Assembly (NCBI RefSeq): GCF_026262505.1
Contig: NC_067203.1
Span: 7,440,001-7,504,000 of the forward strand
Direction: 5' to 3'
Length of the DNA: 64,000 bases
Source of the DNA: Trichomonas vaginalis G3
Taxonomy: Eukaryota; Parabasalia; Trichomonadida; Trichomonadidae
Below the pieces are notes generated by a model. The model was not told where the DNA came from. It searched no databases and saw nothing but the letters and a program-made list of their open reading frames with translations. Positions 45,991 through 55,220 of this stretch are shown here, in pieces (positions within the stretch are counted from its first letter, which is position 1; every line of letters begins with the position of its first letter). Both the position numbers and the translations under genes were made by a program.

Positions 45991-46170
45991 TTATTTTATC
46001 ATCATTTTATTAAGTTCATCTTTAGTTAATTTGAATGGATTCGCTAATGTTCCACCTTGAGCCACAACACTTGCCCCGGCTAATTGTGAAGAACCTGGGA
46101 TAAGTACTCCATGAAATGATTTCATTGGTATCATTAATTTAGAAATAGTTGGCTTAATTAATTTTGTCAT
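45991..46170 (-). CDS. Polinton 59-residue protein
   Basis: A short ORF, MTKLIKPTISKLMIPMKSFH to a stop at 45991. It is preceded by a T-rich leader and ATAAATG. It has a small hydrophobic Gly/Ala-rich middle (LAGASVVAQGG). Unknown; supported by start context and spacing between neighbours only. Confidence 0.4.
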   Translation of the reverse strand: MTKLIKPTISKLMIPMKSFHGVLIPGSSQLAGASVVAQGGTLANPFKLTKDELNKMMIK

Positions 46171-46271
46171 TTATGATAAAAATAAAATTGCATAATTTAA
46201 ATTTTTTTCTTTCTCATTTTCTCATTTCTCATTTTTTCTCTTTTTCATTCTGTTTTGGTTTCAGTAACTTT

Positions 46272-46373
46272 TCAAGTTGTTGTCTTGTCAGTAAACTTTA
46301 ATTTTAACTTTGGATCAAATATTGGGTTTTCATCTTTATCTCTTCCAATAACACCATATGGTAGAATCTTCAT
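46272..46373 (-). CDS. Polinton 33-residue ORF
   Basis: A very short ORF (MKILPYGVIGRDKDENPIFD...) with the same T-rich leader and TATAAATG start as its neighbours. Supported only by that context. Confidence 0.3.
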   Translation of the reverse strand: MKILPYGVIGRDKDENPIFDPKLKLKFTDKTTT

Positions 46374-46435
46374 TTATACTAAAATAAAAATTTAAATTAT
46401 GCCGTTCTAAAGTTTGTGAAACAAACATTGAGCGT

Positions 46436-48582
46436 TCATTGAACGCGAAACCATGCATAAACTGTCATATAAGGTGGCATGTAATCTGTACCTCTTCCTG
46501 TCGTTTGTGTATATCCTGAAACGTTATGTGAATGTGTACCCGAACCGTTTGAAGTATATCCTTCATTCCATCTATTTTTATTACCGTACCAATATTTACC
46601 CCTGCTAGCGTCTCTATCAGACCATCCATCAGGAAATCCATTATTTCCATCAGGATATTCAAACGAATTAGTATAAGTATGACTATGCCAGCCCGAGTCT
46701 TGAGTGTTTAAATTAACATAATGACTATGAGCAGGTAAATTTTCGCCAGTAATCTTTTTACTTCCACCGGTTTGTTTTGAACTATTAGCACAATAGAGGA
46801 AACGATCGGTTATTTGTTGCCATGTACCGAAACCGAATACATCAGCTGGATTTGTTGAATTCATTGATGTATATATTGAACCAATGGGGTAAATCATCTC
46901 AAGAATTGTATTTAATCCATTATGAATATTGAATTTATTATATAATATTGAAACTGGGTAGAAATTAAAATGGTCTTGTCATCAATATTAACGTATTATT
47001 TTTGAAAATTGCTTTTCTAACATCTTGAAATTTTGTGATTTCAGACCAGTTTCTTCCATCACTACTGATATTTACTAAATCACCACATCCTAAAGCAATG
47101 AAATACCCATCAATATAAAATAAATTAGTAAATCTATAATTTCGAGTAAGTTTTGGAGTGAATGAATAAACCAATTCCCAACTTGGTGTTTTCTCTGGAT
47201 CCTGTGAAAAATCTTGTGATAAATAAATATGTCTGTTATAACTTACAGGATATGAATAGACCATACCACCTGAAACAAGAACACAAACATTTGAAGCATA
47301 ACATAAAGCTTCAATGTCTCCATCAGCTTGAAAAATTTGTTCAAATTGACCTTGTGGTATTGAATGATCTATAAATTTTATCATTTTGTAGGATAAAATA
47401 CATGTTGTTAATGTAATACCACTTACTTGTATAATCAATTTCCAAATCTGATGACATCATACTAAACATATAATAATTTATCCCATCCTCACTAATGAAA
47501 ATTTGATTGACTTCATAAATTAGTACCCATTTATTATTAACGCATCTAATAGGATTATTTGGATATTTAAATTTAGCATCTTGATTTAAATTACATTTGA
47601 ACCATTGGATACAATCGAATGAATAACAAGGGCAAAAATCATCTCCAACCGTTATCATTCCATAAATTTACCGTTATTATATTCAACATATAAAATTCTT
47701 GGATTAATGATTGGCTTTCGTGTATCAGGATTCAAACAGATGGAGTAAATGATTCATAGTTTTTAAAATCATTTGTTTTAAAATAATAAAGCACCCAGCT
47801 GTATAAAATAAATACATGGTCACTCTATCGAAACATATCCATTCAAAAGAATCTATATCAAAGGTTTTATCTGATGATTTCATAAAATTTAAAAATGGTG
47901 GAGTAAAATAGACCTCTGATTGTTTTATTTCTTCATTAACAAATGATATATCAGCTTTCTTTGCTAACTCAGTATTAATGAATGAAATAGCTTTTTCCTT
48001 ATCTGCTTTCTTCTCTAACTCATCGTTAACATATGTTTTATCTGCTTTCTTCTCTAACTCATCGTTAACATAAGTTTTATTTGCTTTAAGGTCTAAACAT
48101 CCTGAAACCCATTCTGTATCAGCTTTAACTTTAAAAGTCTCCAATGTCCATTCATGATACCATTCAACCTTTTCTTTAATTTCATTATCTTTTTCATCAA
48201 CATAAACCAAATTTGCCTTCTTCATTATGTCATTTAGGAAACCTTCTATGAATTCCTCATTTAAATTAAATCTTCCAATCTTCAAAACTTTAGGAAATGC
48301 ATTTAATGCGTAATATCTCTGTTCTTCTGGTGGAATTGATGTTATATCATCCGTTATTCCTTTAATTTTTGAATTCATAAATAAAATTTCTTTTATATTT
48401 GATATCACTGCACCACCTTTGCAAACGAATTCGAAATGGTCATTTTTCAATACTATCTCCAAATCTCCATATTTCAACCTTTGCGTTTGTTCTGCCGTCT
48501 TTGAATTATATGCATATATGGCGTATGTAATGGTCTGAAGGACCTGGGCGCTTTGCGCCTTAAGTTGCTGTTGTTTAATCAT
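46436..48582 (-). pseudogene. Polinton fibre-like protein with phage tail-collar tip, broken
   Basis: A minus-strand region coding a modular adhesion protein. The N-terminus is KQQQLKAQSAQVLQT-like, followed by a shaft with tandem TYVNDELEKKADK heptads (about 47950-48080). A middle with BNR/sialidase-like repeats (SSDGRNWSEI, FISEDGINYY) follows. The C-terminal tip is of the bacteriophage tail-fibre kind, opening IYPIGSIYTSMNSTNPADVF with TWQQITDRFLYCA and ending in YMPPYMTVYAW. Such tips bind receptors, so this is a candidate host-attachment protein of a Polinton virion. It is broken in about three places. Confidence 0.7.
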
Positions 48583-48606
48583 TTATTACGATTTAAAAAT
48601 AAATAT

Positions 48607-49347
48607 TTAATCCGTTATCTCATCAGCTATTTTCTCTATTTGAAATTGCCATAATATTTCATTCATAAATTCTAAATCACAATCAAATAGGTCAGTTATT
48701 CTAAATTTAATATTTGATAAATCTTTTGAATGAAGAATAAATGAATTCCCGGATAATTGAAACGGATATGATAAAGAAAATGTGTTTAAGTTGATGGATA
48801 AAATGTTTTGTATTGATGGGTAAGAGTTAGGGTCTAATGTTTGATGTGAAAATCTCATTGGGGTATTAACTTTATCACATTTGATTAAAATGAAATTGGA
48901 ACCAGTGTCAGAATACAAAACATCCCCAACATCTTTTTCAAAATTTAATATCCCCAACAATGAACGAAGATGAGGAGTACAAAATTTAATTTTCAGCGGA
49001 AATTTAATAAGGTTATTTATTTCATCAAGTTCAAAAAGTTTATCAGGTTTTGATTTAAAATTTTCTTCATACCATACGATAAATGATTCATTTAAATAAC
49101 TTAAAATCATGTTAATATCCCATTTCGCTATCACATTATTTATATACATATCATACGTTTTTTCAAGGTCTACGACCCCGCCGCTATGCGGCTCATGGTC
49201 ATCTTTAATAAATGATATATAATCTGAAGGGTCTAAAAGAATGGGATTAAATTTACCACTCACAGAAACGAGAGTAACATTATAAATTCCGCTAACTGTT
49301 AAATTTAATTCACAGTTATTATTCGAAATAATATTGATAATTGACAT
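48607..49347 (-). CDS. Polinton protein of unknown function, possibly minor capsid
   Basis: 246 residues, predominantly beta-strand in appearance (VSGIYNVTLVSVSG, SFSLSYPFQLSGNSFILHS), with no signal or membrane segment. It is in the same block as fibre and capsid genes. A minor capsid (penton-like) role is only inference from size, beta content and position. It holds the GCCGCTATGCGGC hairpin (49180). Confidence 0.55.
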   Translation of the reverse strand: MSIINIISNNNCELNLTVSGIYNVTLVSVSGKFNPILLDPSDYISFIKDDHEPHSGGVVDLEKTYDMYINNVIAKWDINMILSYLNESFIVWYEENFKSKPDKLFELDEINNLIKFPLKIKFCTPHLRSLLGILNFEKDVGDVLYSDTGSNFILIKCDKVNTPMRFSHQTLDPNSYPSIQNILSINLNTFSLSYPFQLSGNSFILHSKDLSNIKFRITDLFDCDLEFMNEILWQFQIEKIADEITD

Positions 49348-49367
49348 TTTTTATTACGATTAAAAAT

Positions 49368-49847
49368 ATGGTAAAGCGTTATTTTCCAGTGATAAATAAA
49401 ACTAGAATAAGATTACCTCAAGAATTCATAAATTCAACGAATAAGAAATTCATTCATGTTATAAATTTTAGTGTTTTCAGAAAATATGAGTCAGTGTCAT
49501 ATTCATCAACAGGTTATATTTCACTTCATTCAAATTTAGTTCAATCAAACCCATATAATGACCATTTCATAAGATTTTCAGATGGTATTAAAAATGTAAT
49601 TGATAGATTAAAATATGAACAGATTGACAATATCGAATTTTTGGAATTTTGGTTTAAATATCCCGATGGAAAAAAGATTGAAGTTAAAGATAAAGCTGAT
49701 ACTATAACAAAAACAATTACAATGACCGATCCGGATAGTGGGGAACAAAAAGAAATAAAACAAACGATAGAAACTGGTGAAAGGTCAATTATTATTGATT
49801 ATGATTCAAAGGATTATTATTCGATAATGTTAATGCTTGAATATTAA
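49368..49847 (+). CDS. Polinton protein of unknown function
   Basis: 159 residues from MVKRYFPVINKTRIRL. Mixed beta-rich with a charged Thr-rich segment (TKTITMTDPDSGEQKEIKQT). It is divergent from the gene at 48607-49347 with only 20 bp between starts, so the two share a promoter region. No family is recognised. Confidence 0.55.
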   Translation: MVKRYFPVINKTRIRLPQEFINSTNKKFIHVINFSVFRKYESVSYSSTGYISLHSNLVQSNPYNDHFIRFSDGIKNVIDRLKYEQIDNIEFLEFWFKYPDGKKIEVKDKADTITKTITMTDPDSGEQKEIKQTIETGERSIIIDYDSKDYYSIMLMLEY

Positions 49848-50185
49848 ATAGCCTTAACAAAGAATTTTTCAAGTGATATTTTATATTCATCAACTATTTT
49901 ATTATAAATATCATTATATGTTAAATGAAGTTCAGTTGTTGTTCCGTTCTTTGATATCTTAATTGTGCTAATATCCTTTATAGGATTTATTTTTGCAACT
50001 GTTCCGCAGCATGAAACCTCATCATCTATGAAAAATTGAATCTTAACGTCTGAATCTTGAACATCACAAAGAATGGCGATAATGTGAATTAATGATTCAT
50101 AAGGTAAAATAATTAAACCGGATTGATCAATTAAATTTATTATTGAATCATAATTATTAATTATTATATCACGGTAAATTTTCAT
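49844..50185 (-). CDS. Polinton small protein of unknown function
   Basis: 113 residues (MKIYRDIIINNYDSI...), mixed alpha/beta, convergent with and touching the plus-strand gene ending at 49847. Unrecognised. Confidence 0.5.
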   Translation of the reverse strand: MKIYRDIIINNYDSIINLIDQSGLIILPYESLIHIIAILCDVQDSDVKIQFFIDDEVSCCGTVAKINPIKDISTIKISKNGTTTELHLTYNDIYNKIVDEYKISLEKFFVKAI

Positions 50186-50202
50186 TAATTCAGAATTAAT
50201 GT

Positions 50203-50511
50203 CTATTTTATATGGGTTCTCGATGTTTGATGAAAGAGGCGGGGGTATGTTGGATAAGTGGGAATTTCAACAGGTTCTTTACCGGGTTCAGATAAAATGA
50301 TTGGGTCTCCATCTTCTTTATTTTGCTCCTCCTCCTTTTTCGGTAAGTCACGAGTTAATAAATTTGGTTGAGTTGCTGACCTTGTTAATTCAGGGCTAAC
50401 ATTAACTTTAACATTTTGAATAATTCGTGATTTATCATCATTTACGTTATAACCAACCGTAATCTCTGCTTTTGCGTTAGTGTTCTTTTGACTAGTGAAA
50501 CGTCTTCTCAT
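50203..50511 (-). CDS. Polinton disordered protein with basic N-terminus
   Basis: 102 residues starting MRRRFTSQKNTN with a TAAATG start, then hydrophilic and Pro/Glu-rich (KKEEEQNKEDGD, EIPTYPTYPRL). It could be a virion tegument- or core-like protein; unproven. Confidence 0.5.
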   Translation of the reverse strand: MRRRFTSQKNTNAKAEITVGYNVNDDKSRIIQNVKVNVSPELTRSATQPNLLTRDLPKKEEEQNKEDGDPIILSEPGKEPVEIPTYPTYPRLFHQTSRTHIK

Positions 50512-50543
50512 TTATAATCGAATAAAAAAATATATTTAAACTT

Positions 50544-51441
50544 TTATTTTGCTGGAAGTTTTGAATCTATTATTCCCTGTATTTGTTCTTGAAGTTGATT
50601 TTTAGCTGGTTCATTGTAATTAATAGACCTAATATATTCATTAATTGCATTCTTATAATCATCTGATTTCTCAAATTTTCTTTTATCTGATTCCTTAACT
50701 AAATCATAAGTTAAACCTCGTTGCTGATATAATGGTTTCTTAATTAAATCTTTGAATGCTTGAGATAAAGCACCTGATGCAATTCTTGCTACTATAATTG
50801 GTTGGAATTGCTGTTTAAGTTCATCTTTAACATTTGCGAAAACTGGATCGAATAAAGCAACTTTAAAGAATTTCTTAGCTGAAATTTCAGGTCTAATATT
50901 TGCATATTGACCATCAAACTGGTTAGAATATCGTGGTAATCCATCCGGTCCCTCTTCAATAGCATTTAATTCTTCATTGAAATAAGAATATGGATTATAA
51001 CGGTATGAATTAATTGGACCATTTTCACCTTCTCCAATGTATTGTTTAACAGCTTTTCCATTTTCATCAAATTGCATAGGATAACGTTCATTATATGCTT
51101 TACGTTTAGGATAATCAGTTATAGTTAATTTATAACCATTTATGACTTTAATATTACCTTGACCATCAGTAACGAAAACTTCATTTATACCATCAGGTTT
51201 TCCATTTGGACCCGTAATGTCTGCTTCGTGTGCTTCCCAATTTGGACCTTGACGTTTGCATATGCTTGAGCTTCTGGTAATGTTTAAAACGTTTCTCATT
51301 TGTTTAACATCTTTTGAAGACCAGCAACAATATGAACTAATTCTTTCATTCCATCAGGAACTTTCATAGTTCTATTCTATGCACCCTTTTTGTTGTTCCT
51401 TGTTTTAATGGAACCTGTAGAAGATTTGCTATTTCTGTCAT
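50544..51441 (-). pseudogene. Polinton virion-protein candidate, broken
   Basis: The largest piece is 251 residues, with a conserved-looking module GPNWEAHEADITGPNGKPDG ... VFVTDGQGNIKVINGYKLT followed by a helical C-terminal half. The upstream start is near 51441 (MTEIANLLQV). It lies beside packaging and capsid genes. I cannot name the family. Broken in about two places. Confidence 0.5.
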
Positions 51442-51481
51442 GTTTAATTATAAATAAAAAATAAAAATTAATTATAAAAAG

Positions 51482-52344
51482 TTAATCAAATTTAACACCT
51501 CCTTTATTTAAATCAACTATTATTTTTCCATGTTCACCTAATTGCTGATATTGTGTGTAAAGTTCATTAATGCTCATTGGTAAATTCACTTGATAAAGCA
51601 TAACGTTCAAACTGTTGACGACTAAACCCACTGAAAATGAAAAGGGTTGATAGATTTGATTTAATGTTTGTGCTTAATGCTTTGAAGTATTGAACAGCCA
51701 TGAAGAATGAACACTGAATGTGTCGACATTGAGTTAATAACTGATTAAAATATGATTTCTCATTTGTTATTAGTTTTGATTTCACTGCATCATCTAGAAA
51801 ATGAGTGAATGCAAAAATTCTCTATCAAAATTTGAAATAGAAAGTGTTTCAAATAATTTCATCCTGTTGTTTATCAATAATTTTATCCTCTAATCCTTTG
51901 CTTCTTGATTGTATTATATAATTCTTTATACATTAAAAAGTTTTTTAAATAAATCTTCTGCTTCTTCTTGTGATATAAATAATTGGAATTTTGATTAAAT
52001 GCTTTTAAAGATTCAAATGTATCATCTGAAGGGGAACCTGAACGGTTGATATAAATTAACACATGTGAATAGGGGGAAGTGTTAGCAATAATGATAATTT
52101 GTTTTAATATCGTTAATGTTTTACCTTTATTTTGTTTACCAATTGCTGCAGTGATTGAATTTAAGTAACATTCAGAATATGGAATTTTCATTAATTTTTC
52201 CTTAGATAGAGCATTTCTATTATCACTCAATGCTTCATTAATCATATCATCTATGTATGTATTATATACTCCTGCTAATTCTTCATAAGGAGTGTATGAA
52301 TTTAAAATCCATTTAATCAAAAATAAATTTATAATTTTAAACAT
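51482..52344 (-). pseudogene. Polinton genome-packaging ATPase, broken
   Basis: A minus-strand A32/FtsK-HerA-type packaging ATPase. The Walker A is AIGKQNKGKTLT, followed by a strand HVLIYINR. A downstream block, LLTQCRHIQCSFFMAVQYFK ... NLSTLFIFSGF, is typical of viral packaging ATPases in its sensor region. It pumps DNA into the capsid. It is broken in about two places and overlaps the capsid gene end by a few bases. Confidence 0.75.
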
Positions 52345-53980
52345 TTCTATTCATCAATATTTCATCATATGAACTTCTATACTGTGGTGGTGTACCTGTT
52401 GGATGATATTTCAAACCTTCATCCGGTGTCCATGTCCAATATGTAGTCCTAGTAAACCAAACCTGAGGAGGATTTGTCACCTTTGAACAGTAAGTGTCAT
52501 TTTCACCCTGAATGATTGGATAAGCTTTCACTTGTACTGTAACTTGTGAGTTGAAAGTTTCTAATCCATCAAAGAATATACCCGCTCCCATCACGTTGAA
52601 CTGGAATAGTGCATAAGAATGAAGTTTGGTCTTTCCATGTTCTAGCTAATGGCGTGCCATCATCTGCATTCAGTGGTCTAGTTAATGAGTCCTCGTATTC
52701 TTCTGTGCATTCATTCACTCCATCTAAATCAGAAGCTTGAAGCATACGTGTAAAGAATATGTCGCCCACTGTGGTCATCGCTTGATCGGGGAAGTTTCTG
52801 GAATCTATAGTGACCTGAAGACCTCGAAGCATTGGATTTTCTAAAACTGTTCTTTGCATTGCATTCTTCGGAAATGTTAACACAACATCTGTAACATTAT
52901 GAAGAGCGTATGAGAAATCTGAGCTAATACCTTCAGGAGTGATGCAACCTCCATTTAGTGAACGAACGTCAATATGTTGAGCTGGAATCATGAATGGATC
53001 TTCCTTACTGAATAAACGTGGTATTGCTTTAACTGATTCTTCAATTAAACCGTATCCTGGTGTAATGCATTTATCCTCTAAAACTTCCATCTTTGTGCAT
53101 GAAATAATAACGTCATCAACTGTTGCGTCAGCAGATGTAGCGGCTAAGCTTGTAATTAATTTGGCAGGAAGTCCGATTTGTTGGAATTTGCGATCATATT
53201 TATAAACATGATTCATAATCTTTTCATAATTTTCATCAGTTATCTTTTCATAAACGTAATTTTGTAAATCAGCAACTCTTAACGGGTCAACCTGACAAAA
53301 TACTAAAGTATCCCTGAAAACATAATATTTAAGAATGATATCACCAAATGATTTAGGATAATCATCGAACGCCTGAAATGCTAACAAATCATTTACCGGA
53401 ATAATCATATCAAAAGTGACATCAACTTCTTCATTTGCTTTCTTGAAAACTTCTGAAGGGTCAATATATTTACCACATACTGAGTTATCATATTTTTGAA
53501 CATTATTATATAACGAATGAACAAACTTTTTAACTTTCCTTTCTGATTTTGGTTTATATGTTGCAAATGCGAAAGATTCACGGGCGCAATCCATCTGAAG
53601 ATAACCGGCATCACCTCTTTCGGTTTCTACTTCTAATTTTTAAAGCTTTGATATTTGATGATTTGTAACCAACGAATAAACGCATGCATTTAAAAGCGGC
53701 ATCACATGTGAAAGCTTTATTTGAAACTAGAGTTGCTTTAACTTTGCGTTTAATATATGTGTCACCTAATTGGTTCACATCATGAGCCGGATTTGTAATT
53801 CTTAAATGAGCTTGTTTATCATCAAAATATGGAGCATCAGAGTCATAGCATGAACTTTCAAGTTCTCTAATAATATCTTCTACCGTCATTCTTTGCGAAT
53901 ATTTCATTTATCTTTTCGAATGAATGAAACACATTTCCATTAATCGGTTTAGTGTTTGGCACCAAATAGTTAGTCGTCAT
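52337..53980 (-). pseudogene. Polinton double-jelly-roll major capsid protein, broken
   Basis: A minus-strand capsid gene of about 540 codons with a beta-rich layout. Recognisable parts are VTFDMIIPVNDLLAFQAFDD, the long middle VVLTFPKNAMQRTVLENPML and LQVTIDSRNFPDQAM, and the C-terminal GIFFDGLETFNSQVTVQVKA. This pattern and the neighbouring ATPase fit the Polinton/adenovirus-type major capsid. It is broken in about three places. Confidence 0.75.
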
Positions 53981-54049
53981 TTATTAATAAATAAAAAATC
54001 AAAAATTAAAGATGAAAATGAATTTTTAATTTTAATGAAATAATCAACT

Positions 54050-54265
54050 ATGGCTGCAGGTATATTTAAGAAACTGTGGGATAGAGTAAAAAGAGGAGCG
54101 AGTAAAGTTTGGGAAACATTGAAGAAGGGGGCAAATTGGATATTTAAGAATAAAGAAGCAATTAGTGACGTTGCTGAATCAATAACACCAAAAGCTGCCC
54201 CAATAAGAGAAGTTTTAAATAAAGGAGAAAAAGTTTATCAAAGACTACAACCGATACTAAGATAA
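54050..54265 (+). CDS. Polinton amphipathic small protein A
   Basis: 71 residues, MAAGIFKKLWDRVKRGASKV, strongly basic and amphipathic. It is a paralogue of the protein at 54290-54526 (shared MAAG-F-KKLWD-K--A). Such peptides in adenovirus-like virions (protein VI/X type) disrupt membranes or cement the capsid; the role here is inference. Confidence 0.6.
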   Translation: MAAGIFKKLWDRVKRGASKVWETLKKGANWIFKNKEAISDVAESITPKAAPIREVLNKGEKVYQRLQPILR

Positions 54266-54289
54266 AAATAATATTTATTTATTTTTCCA

Positions 54290-54526
54290 CTATCTACCTC
54301 CCATTTTATTAAGTATTCCTTCAGCAATTCCACCAACTGCGTTACCTGCTTGTGCTCCCATCGCTGGATTACCTGCTTTAGTACCTAATACCCCACCTAT
54401 GATAGTTCCTGCCGTTTTCGCTACTGGTGCCAAAAAGTTTGCAACGGGTTTAATAATCTTTTTATAAACCCAACCCGCAGCTTTCTTAATTCCATCCCAT
54501 AATTTTTTAAAGAATCCTGCCGCCAT
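54290..54526 (-). CDS. Polinton amphipathic small protein B
   Basis: 78 residues from MAAGFFKKLWDGIKKAAGWV. The basic amphipathic start is followed by a Gly/Ala-rich hydrophobic segment (TIIGGVLGTKAGNPAMGAQA). It is convergent with, and a paralogue of, the protein at 54050. It could be membrane-active on entry. Confidence 0.6.
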   Translation of the reverse strand: MAAGFFKKLWDGIKKAAGWVYKKIIKPVANFLAPVAKTAGTIIGGVLGTKAGNPAMGAQAGNAVGGIAEGILNKMGGR

Positions 54527-54586
54527 TTCTGATTTAATATTAATTAAAAAAATATATTTCATCACTTATATTCTAATTTTTATTTA

Positions 54587-54934
54587 ATGATAAATGAAAC
54601 AGAGGAGGAAGAAATAAATGAAAATGTTCAACAAAAAATAAACGTTGTTAAATCAATTACTGAAATAAAAATTTTTTCATCTGTTGAAGAATTTAATGAC
54701 TATTATGCTAATAATAAAAAATTATTTGAAGAATTGACAACGTGTAAATTGAATAAAATGTTTAAAGTTGATGGATTCAAAATTTCAAAAATAAAAGGAG
54801 TGGTTAGTTTGAAATCTATTCCTCAATCAAGAATCACCTCATTAATGAAAATTGATGATTTAACAAAAAGAATAGAAGAGATTGAAGAAAGAATGAATCA
54901 AATAATTGATTTCATAAATTCAAATAATCATTAG
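54587..54934 (+). CDS. Polinton small coiled-coil protein
   Basis: 115 residues with an acidic N-terminus (MINETEEEEINENVQQ) and a C-terminal coiled coil (LTKRIEEIEERMNQIIDFI). Unknown role. Confidence 0.5.
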   Translation: MINETEEEEINENVQQKINVVKSITEIKIFSSVEEFNDYYANNKKLFEELTTCKLNKMFKVDGFKISKIKGVVSLKSIPQSRITSLMKIDDLTKRIEEIEERMNQIIDFINSNNH

Positions 54935-55220
54935 TTTCTTAAAGTTCAATGTTGAACTCATCAAATTCTTCTTCATCATTACCATTACCTTTAGCGAGTT
55001 TATTTACTCTTTCAACTTTATCTTTTGATAGTCTTTCGTTTAATTTTTTCTGAAGTTTTTCGTTACCAAGTTCTAAAATTTTACACGGATGATATTTAAA
55101 CCCGTTAAATTCTTTTTCCTCAGTTTTAATCATTAATCTACAAAGAACTTTAGTGAGGTGGTTTTGTTGTTTAAACCATTTATCCTTAATATTTGTTATA
55201 AATTCAATATCCGGAATTAA

